Notes under the pieces: model-generated
The model's database searches: none
Told to the model about the DNA's origin: nothing
The model's input: the letters and a program-made list of their open reading frames with translations, nothing else
Assembly: GCA_018060635.1 (NCBI GenBank)
Contig: JAGOVR010000030.1
Location: 1 to 14,224, forward strand
From: Bacteriovoracaceae bacterium
GTDB lineage: Bacteria > Bdellovibrionota > Bacteriovoracia > Bacteriovoracales > Bacteriovoracaceae
DNA: 14,224 nt
Direction of reading: 5' to 3'
Part shown: positions 7,853 through 14,224 of the stretch, in pieces
How positions within the stretch are numbered: position 1 is the stretch's first letter
Layout of the letters: the number at the start of each line of letters is the position of its first letter
Made by a program: the position numbers and the translations under genes

Positions 7853-8885
7853 TTTGCATTGAAAGAGACAATTCATGAATAAGGTTAAAGATTTCCTGTA
7901 TAGAATCTTCACTTAAATTCATTTCTTTTGCCCATTTTATTCGTTGCTGTAAAAGCTCTTGAAAGCGATCAAATTGCAGAGGTGTTAATTGAAAATCTTT
8001 TTTAAGTAAGTGGATTCCTCTTACAATCTCTAAACGTTTTGCGATAAGGGAGATCATTTGAAAGTCAATTTCATCAATTTCTTTTCTTTTTGATTTTACC
8101 TTTAACGCTATATTGGGAGGAAGATCTTGTAGTAATATTTTTTTCCAGTTTAATTTTTCTAGCAAAACCTCTAATTCAGCTGGTGTTACTTGTTGTTCTT
8201 TGTCACTTAACGCATTTTGGGGATAGGGGTGAACTTCTATAAAAATTCCTTGATAATCTCTCTCCACCGCTATCTGTAAGAGGGATGGAATCAACTCTTT
8301 TTTCCCGGCCATATGACTAGGATCAAGTAGCATGGGAAGGTGAGGATAAGCTTTTCGCATAGTAAGAGCTAATTCCCAAAGAGGCGGATTGCGAAAGCCT
8401 TGTTTTCCATACAAAGAGAAACCACGATGAATGAGAAGAATATTTTTAAGATGCGTCGATTGAATACGTTCAACGGCACCTTTCCATAAATGAATATCGG
8501 GATGAATAGGATTTTTTATGGCCACAATAAGATCTGACGGAGCTTCTTCTAAAGCCTGTACAATTTCCTGTACAGAAAAAGGGTTAACCACCGTGCGGGC
8601 CCCAATCCAAACCCCTTTCAATCCTTGTTGCAAAGCTAATTTCACATGTTCTGCATTTCCTACCTCAACCATACAAGGAAACTGTAATTCTTCTTGCACT
8701 TTTTTTAACCAAGGAAGTGCCAGAGTTCCCATGCCTTGAAAAGAATGAGGGCTCGTTCTTGGTTTCCAAATACCCGCACGAAACATTTTGACCAAATGAT
8801 TTTTTTTAAGTTCCAAAGCACAGGAAGTTACTTGCTCAAGAGATTCAGCACTACAAGGACCCGCAATAATAAAAAAATCTTTCAT
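7839..8885 (-). CDS. Bifunctional DAHP synthase / chorismate mutase
   Basis: A 348-residue fusion. The N-terminal type I-beta DAHP synthase (about 1-255) condenses phosphoenolpyruvate with erythrose-4-phosphate to open the shikimate pathway. The C-terminal AroQ chorismate mutase (about 262-345) converts chorismate to prephenate. Synthase motifs: AGPCSAE with metal ligand C11, KPRTS (41-45), IGARTV (94-99), K124-N-P, H153 in IHRGF, E217 in IEVHP and D228 in SDKEQQ; the four metal ligands C/H/E/D are all present. In the mutase, R267, R284, K295 and R307 line up with E. coli R11, R28, K39 and R51. The E. coli E52 position is a phenylalanine. The arrangement resembles the Bacteroidota-type fusion, where the mutase domain can also carry allosteric control. 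The ATG is fixed because AGPCS starts at residue 8, yet no Shine-Dalgarno precedes it and a terminator hairpin abuts it. Confidence 0.93.
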   Translation of the reverse strand: MKDFFIIAGPCSAESLEQVTSCALELKKNHLVKMFRAGIWKPRTSPHSFQGMGTLALPWLKKVQEELQFPCMVEVGNAEHVKLALQQGLKGVWIGARTVVNPFSVQEIVQALEEAPSDLIVAIKNPIHPDIHLWKGAVERIQSTHLKNILLIHRGFSLYGKQGFRNPPLWELALTMRKAYPHLPMLLDPSHMAGKKELIPSLLQIAVERDYQGIFIEVHPYPQNALSDKEQQVTPAELEVLLEKLNWKKILLQDLPPNIALKVKSKRKEIDEIDFQMISLIAKRLEIVRGIHLLKKDFQLTPLQFDRFQELLQQRIKWAKEMNLSEDSIQEIFNLIHELSLSMQITDE

Positions 8886-8893
8886 AAAAGTAT

Positions 8894-8926
8894 AAAAAAA
8901 AAGGCTTCCTACAAGGAAGCCTTTTT
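8894..8926 (-). terminator. Rho-independent terminator between the small protein gene and DAHP synthase
   Basis: A perfect 13-base inverted repeat (arms 8898-8910 and 8914-8926, core GGCTTCCT/AGGAAGCC) has a three-base loop. On the minus strand it is followed by nine consecutive T (8902-8894, part of which pairs in the extended stem). This is a textbook intrinsic terminator for the upstream small gene ending at 8947. The arms carry A/T ends on both sides, so it could also work on the plus strand. The T-run ends eight bases before the DAHP synthase ATG at 8885. Confidence 0.9.
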
Positions 8927-8946
8927 AGAACAAAAAAACTAAATAA

Positions 8947-9162
8947 TTAGTGAGCAGGAGCTTCAGCAGGAGCTTCGTTAGCCGCAGGTGCTGTGTCAGT
9001 TGCAGTTGTTTCAGTTGTAGCTGCTGCATCAGTTGCAGTTGTTTCTACAGTTGCAGTTGCTTCAGTTGTTGTTTCATTGTTTGCTTTGTTAGTTGCTTTC
9101 CAAACAACGATTCCAAGAACCGCTAAAACTACAAACGAAATTAACATAGTCGATTTTTTCAC
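8947..9162 (-). CDS. Small membrane-anchored Thr/Ala/Glu-rich protein
   Basis: A 71-residue protein starting at GTG (9162-9160), with AAGGAG at 9174-9169 spaced six bases away; this is the best ribosome-binding site in the window. Residues 1-3 are basic, and a single hydrophobic helix (about 5-21) looks like a signal anchor or uncleaved signal peptide. The rest (about 25-71) is a low-complexity tail of Thr, Ala and Glu/Asp ending in Ala/Pro/Glu repeats and a final histidine. An 11-residue unit, ETTATDxAxxx, occurs twice in tandem. I do not recognise it; short anchored proteins with such disordered acidic tails are common and poorly described. It has a dedicated terminator, and proC ends 130 bases upstream, so it is probably a monocistronic transcript. 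It is unlikely to be an aromatic-amino-acid leader peptide: it has one Trp and two Phe/Tyr at most, not clustered. Confidence 0.8.
   Translation of the reverse strand: MKKSTMLISFVVLAVLGIVVWKATNKANNETTTEATATVETTATDAAATTETTATDTAPAANEAPAEAPAH
8996..9045 (-). repeat. 33-base tandem unit inside the small-protein gene
   Basis: On the plus strand a 17-base sequence starting TCAGTTGCAGTTG occurs at 8996-9012 and again at 9029-9045, 33 bases apart, and partial copies continue to about 9070. The unit encodes the 11-residue repeat of the Thr/Ala/Glu tail. A shorter direct repeat, GCAGGAGCTTC, at 8954-8964 and 8966-8976 encodes the C-terminal Ala-Pro-Glu repeat. Such in-frame units can expand or contract by slippage. 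Confidence 0.7.
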
Positions 9163-9168
9163 AAAATA

Positions 9169-9174
9169 CTCCTT
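9169..9174 (-). promoter_or_regulatory. Strong Shine-Dalgarno for a GTG start
   Basis: AAGGAG on the minus strand lies six bases before GTG at 9162. It decides the start over the in-frame ATG five codons later, which would also remove the basic residues preceding the hydrophobic helix. Confidence 0.8.
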
Positions 9175-9223
9175 ATCAAAAAAAAGTTATTAGTAAAGGT
9201 ATTATCAGGGAAAAAAAAGACGA

Positions 9224-9229
9224 AGTATA
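9224..9229 (-). promoter_or_regulatory. Candidate -10 element for the small-protein gene
   Basis: TATACT on the minus strand (9229-9224) matches five of six positions of the sigma-70 -10 consensus and lies about 60 bases before the GTG start. No good TTGACA-like box is seen 16-18 bases upstream. The call therefore rests on the -10 match and on the need for a promoter in this 130-base spacer. Confidence 0.3.
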
Positions 9230-9274
9230 GGGGGTAAAAAGATGTATTTTTAACGACTTGCATTGATTTTTAGC

Positions 9275-9304
9275 GTTTCACGATAATAAACATTATCGTG
9301 AAAC
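9275..9304. repeat. Perfect 13-base inverted repeat spanning the proC stop codon
   Basis: Arms GTTTCACGATAAT (9275-9287) and ATTATCGTGAAAC (9292-9304) flank a four-base loop. The proC stop (9295-9293) lies in one arm. As RNA from the proC strand it would form a stable hairpin, but it is followed by GCTAAAAATC and not a T-run, so it is at best an imperfect intrinsic terminator. It could instead be a 3' stability element or, as DNA, a binding site for a dimeric regulator upstream of the small-protein gene. Confidence 0.75.
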
Positions 9305-10111
9305 AGGGGGATCCCCCAAATTCTTGGCCCGCTCATAAGCCTTTTCAACCCCCGCTTCTACCATCTGTGAAAAACCTCTTTTTTTCCATTCTTCTAACGC
9401 CGCCAAAGTCATACCTCCTTTAGAAGCAACTTTGGCCGTAAGTTCCTGCGGTGAAATTTTTTTATCTTGCATAAGCTGTGCAGAACCCACAATACTTTGC
9501 AAAACCATAGAAAAAGCATGGGACTTATTTTCTTCTTTTTTTTCAGTACATTTAAGAAGTTCAGCGCACATTTCATATAAATAAGCTGGAATCAGACAAG
9601 TAATCGCCGATAAATAATTAAGACTATCCTCATCTGCAACATAAAAAATTTGCGAGCCTGTTTTAAAAAAAGAAGCAATTTCTGTTTTTATCTCTGTTGA
9701 TGTATTTGCTGTTTGTAAAAGAAGTGTCAAGCCTTGGCCAATTTCACAGGCAATATTAGGCATAGCTCTGGTAGCTTGAGCAATACCTAAGCTTTGGCAT
9801 AAAAAAGGAAGAGAAATACCTGCCATTAAAGAAATTACATGGGCATCCTTTCCAATATTTTTTTTTAAATCTAAAGCTAAAGACATAAAATGTTGAGGCT
9901 TACAGGCAATCAAATAAAAATCACAGCAGGGGAGTTGATTTATTTCATCAACGACTATCCCCCCTATTAAATCTTTTAACACGTGGGCCTTGGCAGAAGT
10001 TGGATTATAAAAAAAGAATTGATAAGCAGGCTTATGCTGTGGAAAACGCTCATAACCTTTTAACAAGGCTTGACTCATATTTCCACAACCTAAAATGGCC
10101 ATTTTTTTCAT
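9293..10111 (-). CDS. proC: Pyrroline-5-carboxylate reductase (divergent)
   Basis: A 272-residue protein, of usual length for ProC, which reduces pyrroline-5-carboxylate to proline with NAD(P)H in the cytoplasm. The N-terminal Rossmann motif is clear (AILGCGNM, 5-12), followed by ACKPQ (69-73), SLMAGISL (94-101) and RAMPN (115-119). The C-terminal dimer domain has SAITCLIPAYLYEM (168-181), VLQSIVGSAQLM (203-214) and KVASKGGMTLAAL (227-239). Two normally strict segments are changed: the usual SGSxPAY reads TCLIPAY, and the usual SPGGTT reads SKGGMT. The protein is thus family-typical in fold but unusual at the substrate pocket, and activity should not be taken for granted. The ATG overlaps the putA stop as ATGA. 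A GAGG sequence about ten bases upstream, inside putA, may serve as ribosome-binding site. Confidence 0.88.
   Translation of the reverse strand: MKKMAILGCGNMSQALLKGYERFPQHKPAYQFFFYNPTSAKAHVLKDLIGGIVVDEINQLPCCDFYLIACKPQHFMSLALDLKKNIGKDAHVISLMAGISLPFLCQSLGIAQATRAMPNIACEIGQGLTLLLQTANTSTEIKTEIASFFKTGSQIFYVADEDSLNYLSAITCLIPAYLYEMCAELLKCTEKKEENKSHAFSMVLQSIVGSAQLMQDKKISPQELTAKVASKGGMTLAALEEWKKRGFSQMVEAGVEKAYERAKNLGDPPVSR
9306..9317. repeat. GC-rich 12-base palindrome in the proC 3' end
   Basis: GGGGGATCCCCC is a perfect palindrome of strongly G/C sequence in an A/T-rich region. It lies one base from the neighbouring inverted repeat and encodes Gly-Asp-Pro-Pro near the ProC C-terminus. In RNA it could add a small four-base-pair hairpin beside the larger one. 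Confidence 0.6.
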
Positions 10112-13100
10112 GATAAAGAAACCTCTATAGACGTATTAAGAGGGGCCCCATGTCTCATGGTATTAATGGCCATCGAACGCATCAAAATAAAACCTAAAAG
10201 GAAATCCTGCCACTCACCTATTCTAGGTCCTTCCATATGAGTATGAAGTGATGGAATAGATTCACGTATAATATTGCGATCAAATAAAACAGGTAATATT
10301 TCAGCAATATCTTGAGGACTTCCATCCAAAATAGCAAAAGAAAGTTCCTTTCTTTTTAAAATTTTTGTAAGCCCTTCGATGGAAGGATGCAAAACTTGTA
10401 AATGGGTTACAGGAACTCCACCTTCATATAAACATTTCGCAATTTTTTTCCATGTAACAAAACTTTTTTCATTACGGCACACAACACTTAACGTTCCTCC
10501 CAGTGCCAAAACTGATAGCGCATGAAAAACATTGCTGGCGGCGGGGATATGATGATAGGCAAAAAGGCATCCCCAATCCTTGGCCATTGCGTAGCTATTA
10601 TAGCTCATCTGCCCAGGAATCTTATGATTCCAATGTTTTTCCGTGCAAAAACTAATAATATTTTTTTTAATCCATAATCTAAAATCTTCTAAATCTTCTT
10701 TGGATAGGCCTAACTCTGTAGCTTGAGAATTTTGAAAAATAAGAGAATAATTTTTATAAATATTTTTTATCCCTTTTTTAACAGTTTCTCTTATCTCTTT
10801 TACTGTTTGAAAATTTTTGACAGGAAATTCAAAAGAGTTCTCATCACCTTCTATTCGCTCCGAAGGAAAATGTTTCTGAAAAGAAACATGATAAGAACTT
10901 TGTTTATGAATACTAAGTAAATAATGAGCCCCACCTGCTTTAGGCCCTGTCCCTGACATTTTAAAACCACCAAAAGGTTCTATGGCTACTCGCGCTCCTG
11001 TATTAGGGCGATTAACATAGAGATTTCCTGCTTTGAGGTTTGCTAAAAGTTTATCAATATCATCTTGCGACTGACAGTAGATTCCTCCTGTTAACGCATA
11101 TTCTGTAGCATTAAAAAGTTGAATGGCCTCATCTAATGTATCAAATGATGTAAAATGGACGATAGGTCCAAAAAGCTCTTTTTGAGAAAAACTGTTAGGA
11201 TTCAAAAATTCTTTGGCAGGTAATTCAAACAACGCAGGGCCGATAGCATTTCCAGGTAAAGCTTCAAACACTCTATTCAGGAGAACTGTGCCCCCGCAAG
11301 CGTCTGCTTCTAAAATAGCTTCAGTGGTTTCGTCTTGTAGTCGTTTTTTTTCTTTAGCACTAATAACGGGGTTCACACTTGTAGAGAGATCAAATGCAGT
11401 CCCCACTTTTAAGTCATAAGTGGCTTGAACAAAGCGCTCCAAAAATCTTTTTTTAATACTAGAATGCACAATCACTCGGGAAGTTGCAGAACATTTTTGT
11501 CCTGCGTGCCCAAATGCAGAATAAAGAATACCAGCGACTGTTTCATCTAACTCTGCACTAGAAGTTACAATGACTGCATTTTTTCCTCCCATTTCAGTGA
11601 TGGCCTTAACCAGTGTAAGCTCATTATCTTGTAATTTATGACGTAACTTTTTCCCTGCTTCTTCTGCAATACTTAAACCTACCTGTTTAGAACCTGTAAA
11701 AATATAACCGTGAACATTGGGGTGTGAGGTTAAGATTTTCCCAATCTCGCTTCCCTTCCCTGGAAGATGAATCAGAATATCGACGGGAACTCCACTGGCG
11801 TGCAGAAGCCTTACCATTTCTTCGACAATTAAAGGTGTTTGTTCCGAAGATTTTATAAGAACCGCATTACCTGCAACAAGAGCGGCGGCAACCATCCCAC
11901 AAGGAATGGCCAAAGGAAAATTCCAAGGAGCAATAACAACTTCCACACCACGAGACTCTAATTTAGTATAATTTTTCTTAAGCTGAACTTCTTGTCTGGC
12001 ATAATAGGCCAAGAAATCAATCGCTTCATCAACATCAGCTAAGGCCTCTCCTACATTTTTTCCTGCCTCATGAACAATCAAACTAGCAAGACTAAAACGA
12101 TGTTGATGAAAAAGACCTGCGGCTTTTAGCAAAGCTCCTGCTCGCAGAAAAAAATCCTGTCTCCATGGGTGTTGTAAGTAAGCCTTCGTTATTTTCTCCA
12201 CAGCTTCTTGAACATCTTCTTTACTGGCCTTACGCAAACTTCCAACTTTTTGCAAAGTAGAAGGAGAAAAAACTTCTAACAACTCACCTGTTAAAGGAAA
12301 TACATTTTCATATTCTTTCCCTAGTCTTTTTTCTTCAAAATTTTTCAACTGATTTAAAAAATTTTGACGTTCATCTAACAAATAAAGTCTGACAGGAGCT
12401 ACATTTTCAAACTCCGCAGACATTTCGACAAACTGAGCATCAAAAACAAGCTCACTTTTTATTTTTTTTGTTTTGTGGATCATGACTGGATTTAAAACTT
12501 CTTTTTTCCGCTTAGACCTTGACTGAGCTAAAATTCCAACTTGTGAAGAATTTTCCATAATACGACGAACCAAATAAGCCATCCCCACTAATAATCCGCC
12601 AATAGGAATATAATTACGCGTAGAGAGATTCATCTCTTGTAAAGCGTGTGACAAAGCTTCATAAGTCATATGCAAACATTGATGTTCAATAGGTGCCGCT
12701 TGCGGATAGCGCAGATTACGCAATTCTTCTGCCCATGCATGATCATAAACATTATGTGATCCCATACAAAGTTGCAGGGTATTTGATTTTTGTAAAATAA
12801 CACAAATGAGTTGCCTAAAGTGAAGGTCTGTTTCTTCTTTATTCAAAAACTGAGGGGCTATAAAGTTATGCGCTTTAGCTTCAATGGTTTCAGCATCCCA
12901 GTAGGCCCCCTTAACCAGCCTAATGGGCATTATCATTTTTCGACGTTCTGCGAGACTTATAACCTGCTTAAGATGTTCATAAGCATCTTGCAAATAGGCT
13001 TGCACCACAATTCCTGTATGAGGGAAATCGCGTAGTTCAGGTGTCTCTAATAAAATTTTTTGATAAATTTCAAAAACAATATCACGGTAACAATAATGTT

Positions 13101-14224
13101 CTGCATCTATATTGACAAAAACACAATGCTCTTTTGCCTTCATTAAAACTTTGCGTAAGCGAGGGGCAATTTGTTCATAGGTGTAGTCAAAGGCGTACGG
13201 TTTAAAGTCTGCTCCCATAGCAGAAACCTTAATGGAAACATGGGCCTTTAAAATACCTGCTTTGTTTTTGTCTCCACGCTGAATATGTGATCCTAATCCT
13301 TCAATAATTTTTAAGACTTCTTGTGTATAATGTTCAGCCTCACTATGCGATATCACTAATTCGCCTAATTGATCCAGAGTCGCTTCTCTCCCACTGCGAG
13401 CGAGTTCTGCAAGAGAAACTTTAGCTTCTTCTATGTTTTCACCAGCAATAAATCGACGGGCCATAAGCTTAACTGTCGCACGAACCAGTGTAGCTAAAAG
13501 ATGAGCAGGAAAAAGCGTTGTTACCCAATATATTTTTTTTAAAAAAAGACGATGTAAAAAAGGAATAGAAGCCTGTTCTTCTTTTTTTCCTTTTATTTTT
13601 GCTAGTTTAGCATCTAAATCCAACCGCCTTAGCGTTTCTAAGAAAATACGTTTAACTTCACTTCCCTTGTCATGATCTAAAGATGGTAAGATAGCCAAAA
13701 ACTTAAGCAAATGAACTCTATACAAATCATACTGAGCTGTCAGTTTTAAAGCATAATCTGAAAATTTCTCAAAGAGGCTTGGCTTATAATTACTAATCTT
13801 TTGCTCTATTTGTCGTGTCAACTCTAACGCTTTTTGATCCACATCTTCAAAAGAAAGTTCTTGTAAAAAATCAGGCAGGTTTTTCTGAAATGTAATTTCC
13901 TCAATCTTGCTAGGGATTTTTTGTGGAGATAGTTCTGCAATTTTTTCTATATGGAAACGCAATAATTCAATATCTTGAGAATAGGCTTTGAGCTCCTCTC
14001 TTTCCATATCAAACCATTTAATCAAGCACAATTCACGTGATGCTTTAAGAGTACACACCAGAATTTCTTTTAAATCAGCACGAATTGTAAAAAGAAGAGG
14101 CATTCCATCTAGTGAAATAACAACCCTCCCTTCTTTTAAATTCTCCACATACCAACTTAATTTATCTTTTACGACTTGTTTCCACTCCCCTGCCTCCGAC
14201 TGACACTTCAAAAGAGGTAGAAAC
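10108..14224 (-). CDS. putA: Proline dehydrogenase / glutamate-semialdehyde dehydrogenase PutA (5' end probably outside window)
   Basis: A very long PutA oxidising proline to glutamate through pyrroline-5-carboxylate. Residues are numbered from a TTG at 14211, but that codon lacks a Shine-Dalgarno and the frame stays open to the right edge, so the true start is probably outside. Residues 1-140 are an unrecognised extension. At 145-250 comes the helical region usual before the barrel, then the FAD proline dehydrogenase (about 252-560: K328, D369-A-E371, R431, IGGLLVGMAYLVRR 537-550). The NAD-dependent aldehyde dehydrogenase (about 635-1105) has APWNFPL (761-767), E873 in EMGGKN, C907 in GQKCSA and EPFGGFKMSG (1078-1087). 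A C-terminal aldehyde-dehydrogenase-like domain (about 1200-1367) ends in the conserved tail MAINT...GAPLNTS. This is a type B-like layout; no ribbon-helix-helix repressor domain is seen. The stop overlaps the proC start. Confidence 0.95.
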   Translation of the reverse strand, partial: FLPLLKCQSEAGEWKQVVKDKLSWYVENLKEGRVVISLDGMPLLFTIRADLKEILVCTLKASRELCLIKWFDMEREELKAYSQDIELLRFHIEKIAELSPQKIPSKIEEITFQKNLPDFLQELSFEDVDQKALELTRQIEQKISNYKPSLFEKFSDYALKLTAQYDLYRVHLLKFLAILPSLDHDKGSEVKRIFLETLRRLDLDAKLAKIKGKKEEQASIPFLHRLFLKKIYWVTTLFPAHLLATLVRATVKLMARRFIAGENIEEAKVSLAELARSGREATLDQLGELVISHSEAEHYTQEVLKIIEGLGSHIQRGDKNKAGILKAHVSIKVSAMGADFKPYAFDYTYEQIAPRLRKVLMKAKEHCVFVNIDAEHYCYRDIVFEIYQKILLETPELRDFPHTGIVVQAYLQDAYEHLKQVISLAERRKMIMPIRLVKGAYWDAETIEAKAHNFIAPQFLNKEETDLHFRQLICVILQKSNTLQLCMGSHNVYDHAWAEELRNLRYPQAAPIEHQCLHMTYEALSHALQEMNLSTRNYIPIGGLLVGMAYLVRRIMENSSQVGILAQSRSKRKKEVLNPVMIHKTKKIKSELVFDAQFVEMSAEFENVAPVRLYLLDERQNFLNQLKNFEEKRLGKEYENVFPLTGELLEVFSPSTLQKVGSLRKASKEDVQEAVEKITKAYLQHPWRQDFFLRAGALLKAAGLFHQHRFSLASLIVHEAGKNVGEALADVDEAIDFLAYYARQEVQLKKNYTKLESRGVEVVIAPWNFPLAIPCGMVAAALVAGNAVLIKSSEQTPLIVEEMVRLLHASGVPVDILIHLPGKGSEIGKILTSHPNVHGYIFTGSKQVGLSIAEEAGKKLRHKLQDNELTLVKAITEMGGKNAVIVTSSAELDETVAGILYSAFGHAGQKCSATSRVIVHSSIKKRFLERFVQATYDLKVGTAFDLSTSVNPVISAKEKKRLQDETTEAILEADACGGTVLLNRVFEALPGNAIGPALFELPAKEFLNPNSFSQKELFGPIVHFTSFDTLDEAIQLFNATEYALTGGIYCQSQDDIDKLLANLKAGNLYVNRPNTGARVAIEPFGGFKMSGTGPKAGGAHYLLSIHKQSSYHVSFQKHFPSERIEGDENSFEFPVKNFQTVKEIRETVKKGIKNIYKNYSLIFQNSQATELGLSKEDLEDFRLWIKKNIISFCTEKHWNHKIPGQMSYNSYAMAKDWGCLFAYHHIPAASNVFHALSVLALGGTLSVVCRNEKSFVTWKKIAKCLYEGGVPVTHLQVLHPSIEGLTKILKRKELSFAILDGSPQDIAEILPVLFDRNIIRESIPSLHTHMEGPRIGEWQDFLLGFILMRSMAINTMRHGAPLNTSIEVSLS

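Noticed and set aside
8947..9162. Small gene as a leader peptide for attenuation of DAHP synthase
   Set aside because: The encoded peptide is long, has no cluster of Phe, Tyr or Trp codons, and has its own strong ribosome site and membrane helix. The hairpin observation is kept separately.
8993..9193. Plus-strand open frame opposite the small protein gene
   Set aside because: Its Val/Ala/Ser repeats are the antisense image of the Thr/Ala/Glu repeat, and it has no ribosome site.
10723..10920. Open frames on the plus strand inside putA
   Set aside because: PutA coding evidence (catalytic motifs, length) is strong, and these frames lack ribosome sites and family features.
1..14224. Mobile element, toxin-antitoxin, CRISPR or phage signatures
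   Set aside because: No transposase, integrase, terminal inverted repeats, spaced direct repeats or small toxin pair could be found; genes are metabolic or chromosomal in character.

Overview
The window is a compact, AT-rich stretch of bacterial chromosome with no mobile elements, tRNA or rRNA genes, or CRISPR array visible. It holds eleven protein-coding genes, the first and last of which run off the edges. Gene content points to a Gram-negative bacterium: an exported protein with a signal peptide, a sigma-54-dependent response regulator, a three-domain PutA, a YbgC-type thioesterase and a stand-alone MnmD-type tRNA methyltransferase. Several proteins (the FabK/nitronate monooxygenase homologue, the DAHP synthase-chorismate mutase fusion and MnmD) look like forms familiar from Bacteroidota. 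The sigma-54 regulator and fused PutA with its C-terminal domain fit Proteobacteria or Bdellovibrionota better. A Bdellovibrionota-like host is a guess, not a demonstrated assignment.

Layout, left to right. The 3' end of an unrecognised gene (1-656, +) converges on a ten-helix EamA/DMT transporter (669-1535, -). A divergent 115-base spacer separates that from an orphan NtrC-type response regulator (start at 1651, +). The regulator's 3' end overlaps, antisense, a flavin oxidoreductase (2949-3905, -), which is coupled by an ATGA overlap to the tRNA methyltransferase mnmD (3902-4657, -). Only 23 bases away, in divergent orientation, is a hotdog thioesterase (4681-5127, +). It is followed by an 884-residue exported protein of unknown function (5198-7852, +), which overlaps the 3' end of the bifunctional DAHP synthase/chorismate mutase (7839-8885, -).

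Upstream of the DAHP synthase lie a near-perfect terminator hairpin, a tiny membrane-anchored Thr/Ala/Glu-rich protein with a GTG start (8947-9162, -), and then proC (9293-10111, -). ProC is joined by a second ATGA overlap to a very long putA (10108 to the right edge, -).

Metabolically the right half concerns amino acids. PutA would oxidise proline to glutamate through pyrroline-5-carboxylate, and ProC would reduce the same intermediate back to proline. The DAHP synthase-chorismate mutase would open the shikimate pathway and direct chorismate to prephenate.

The points most worth a second look are: the putA-proC coupling of opposing activities; a ProC that departs from the family at two conserved active-site segments; a roughly 140-residue unexplained N-terminal extension on PutA; the terminator placed directly against the aroG start codon; the hairpin embracing the proC stop codon; and the large exported protein with paired cysteines and a central hydrophobic hairpin. 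No clearly new multi-gene system is visible.
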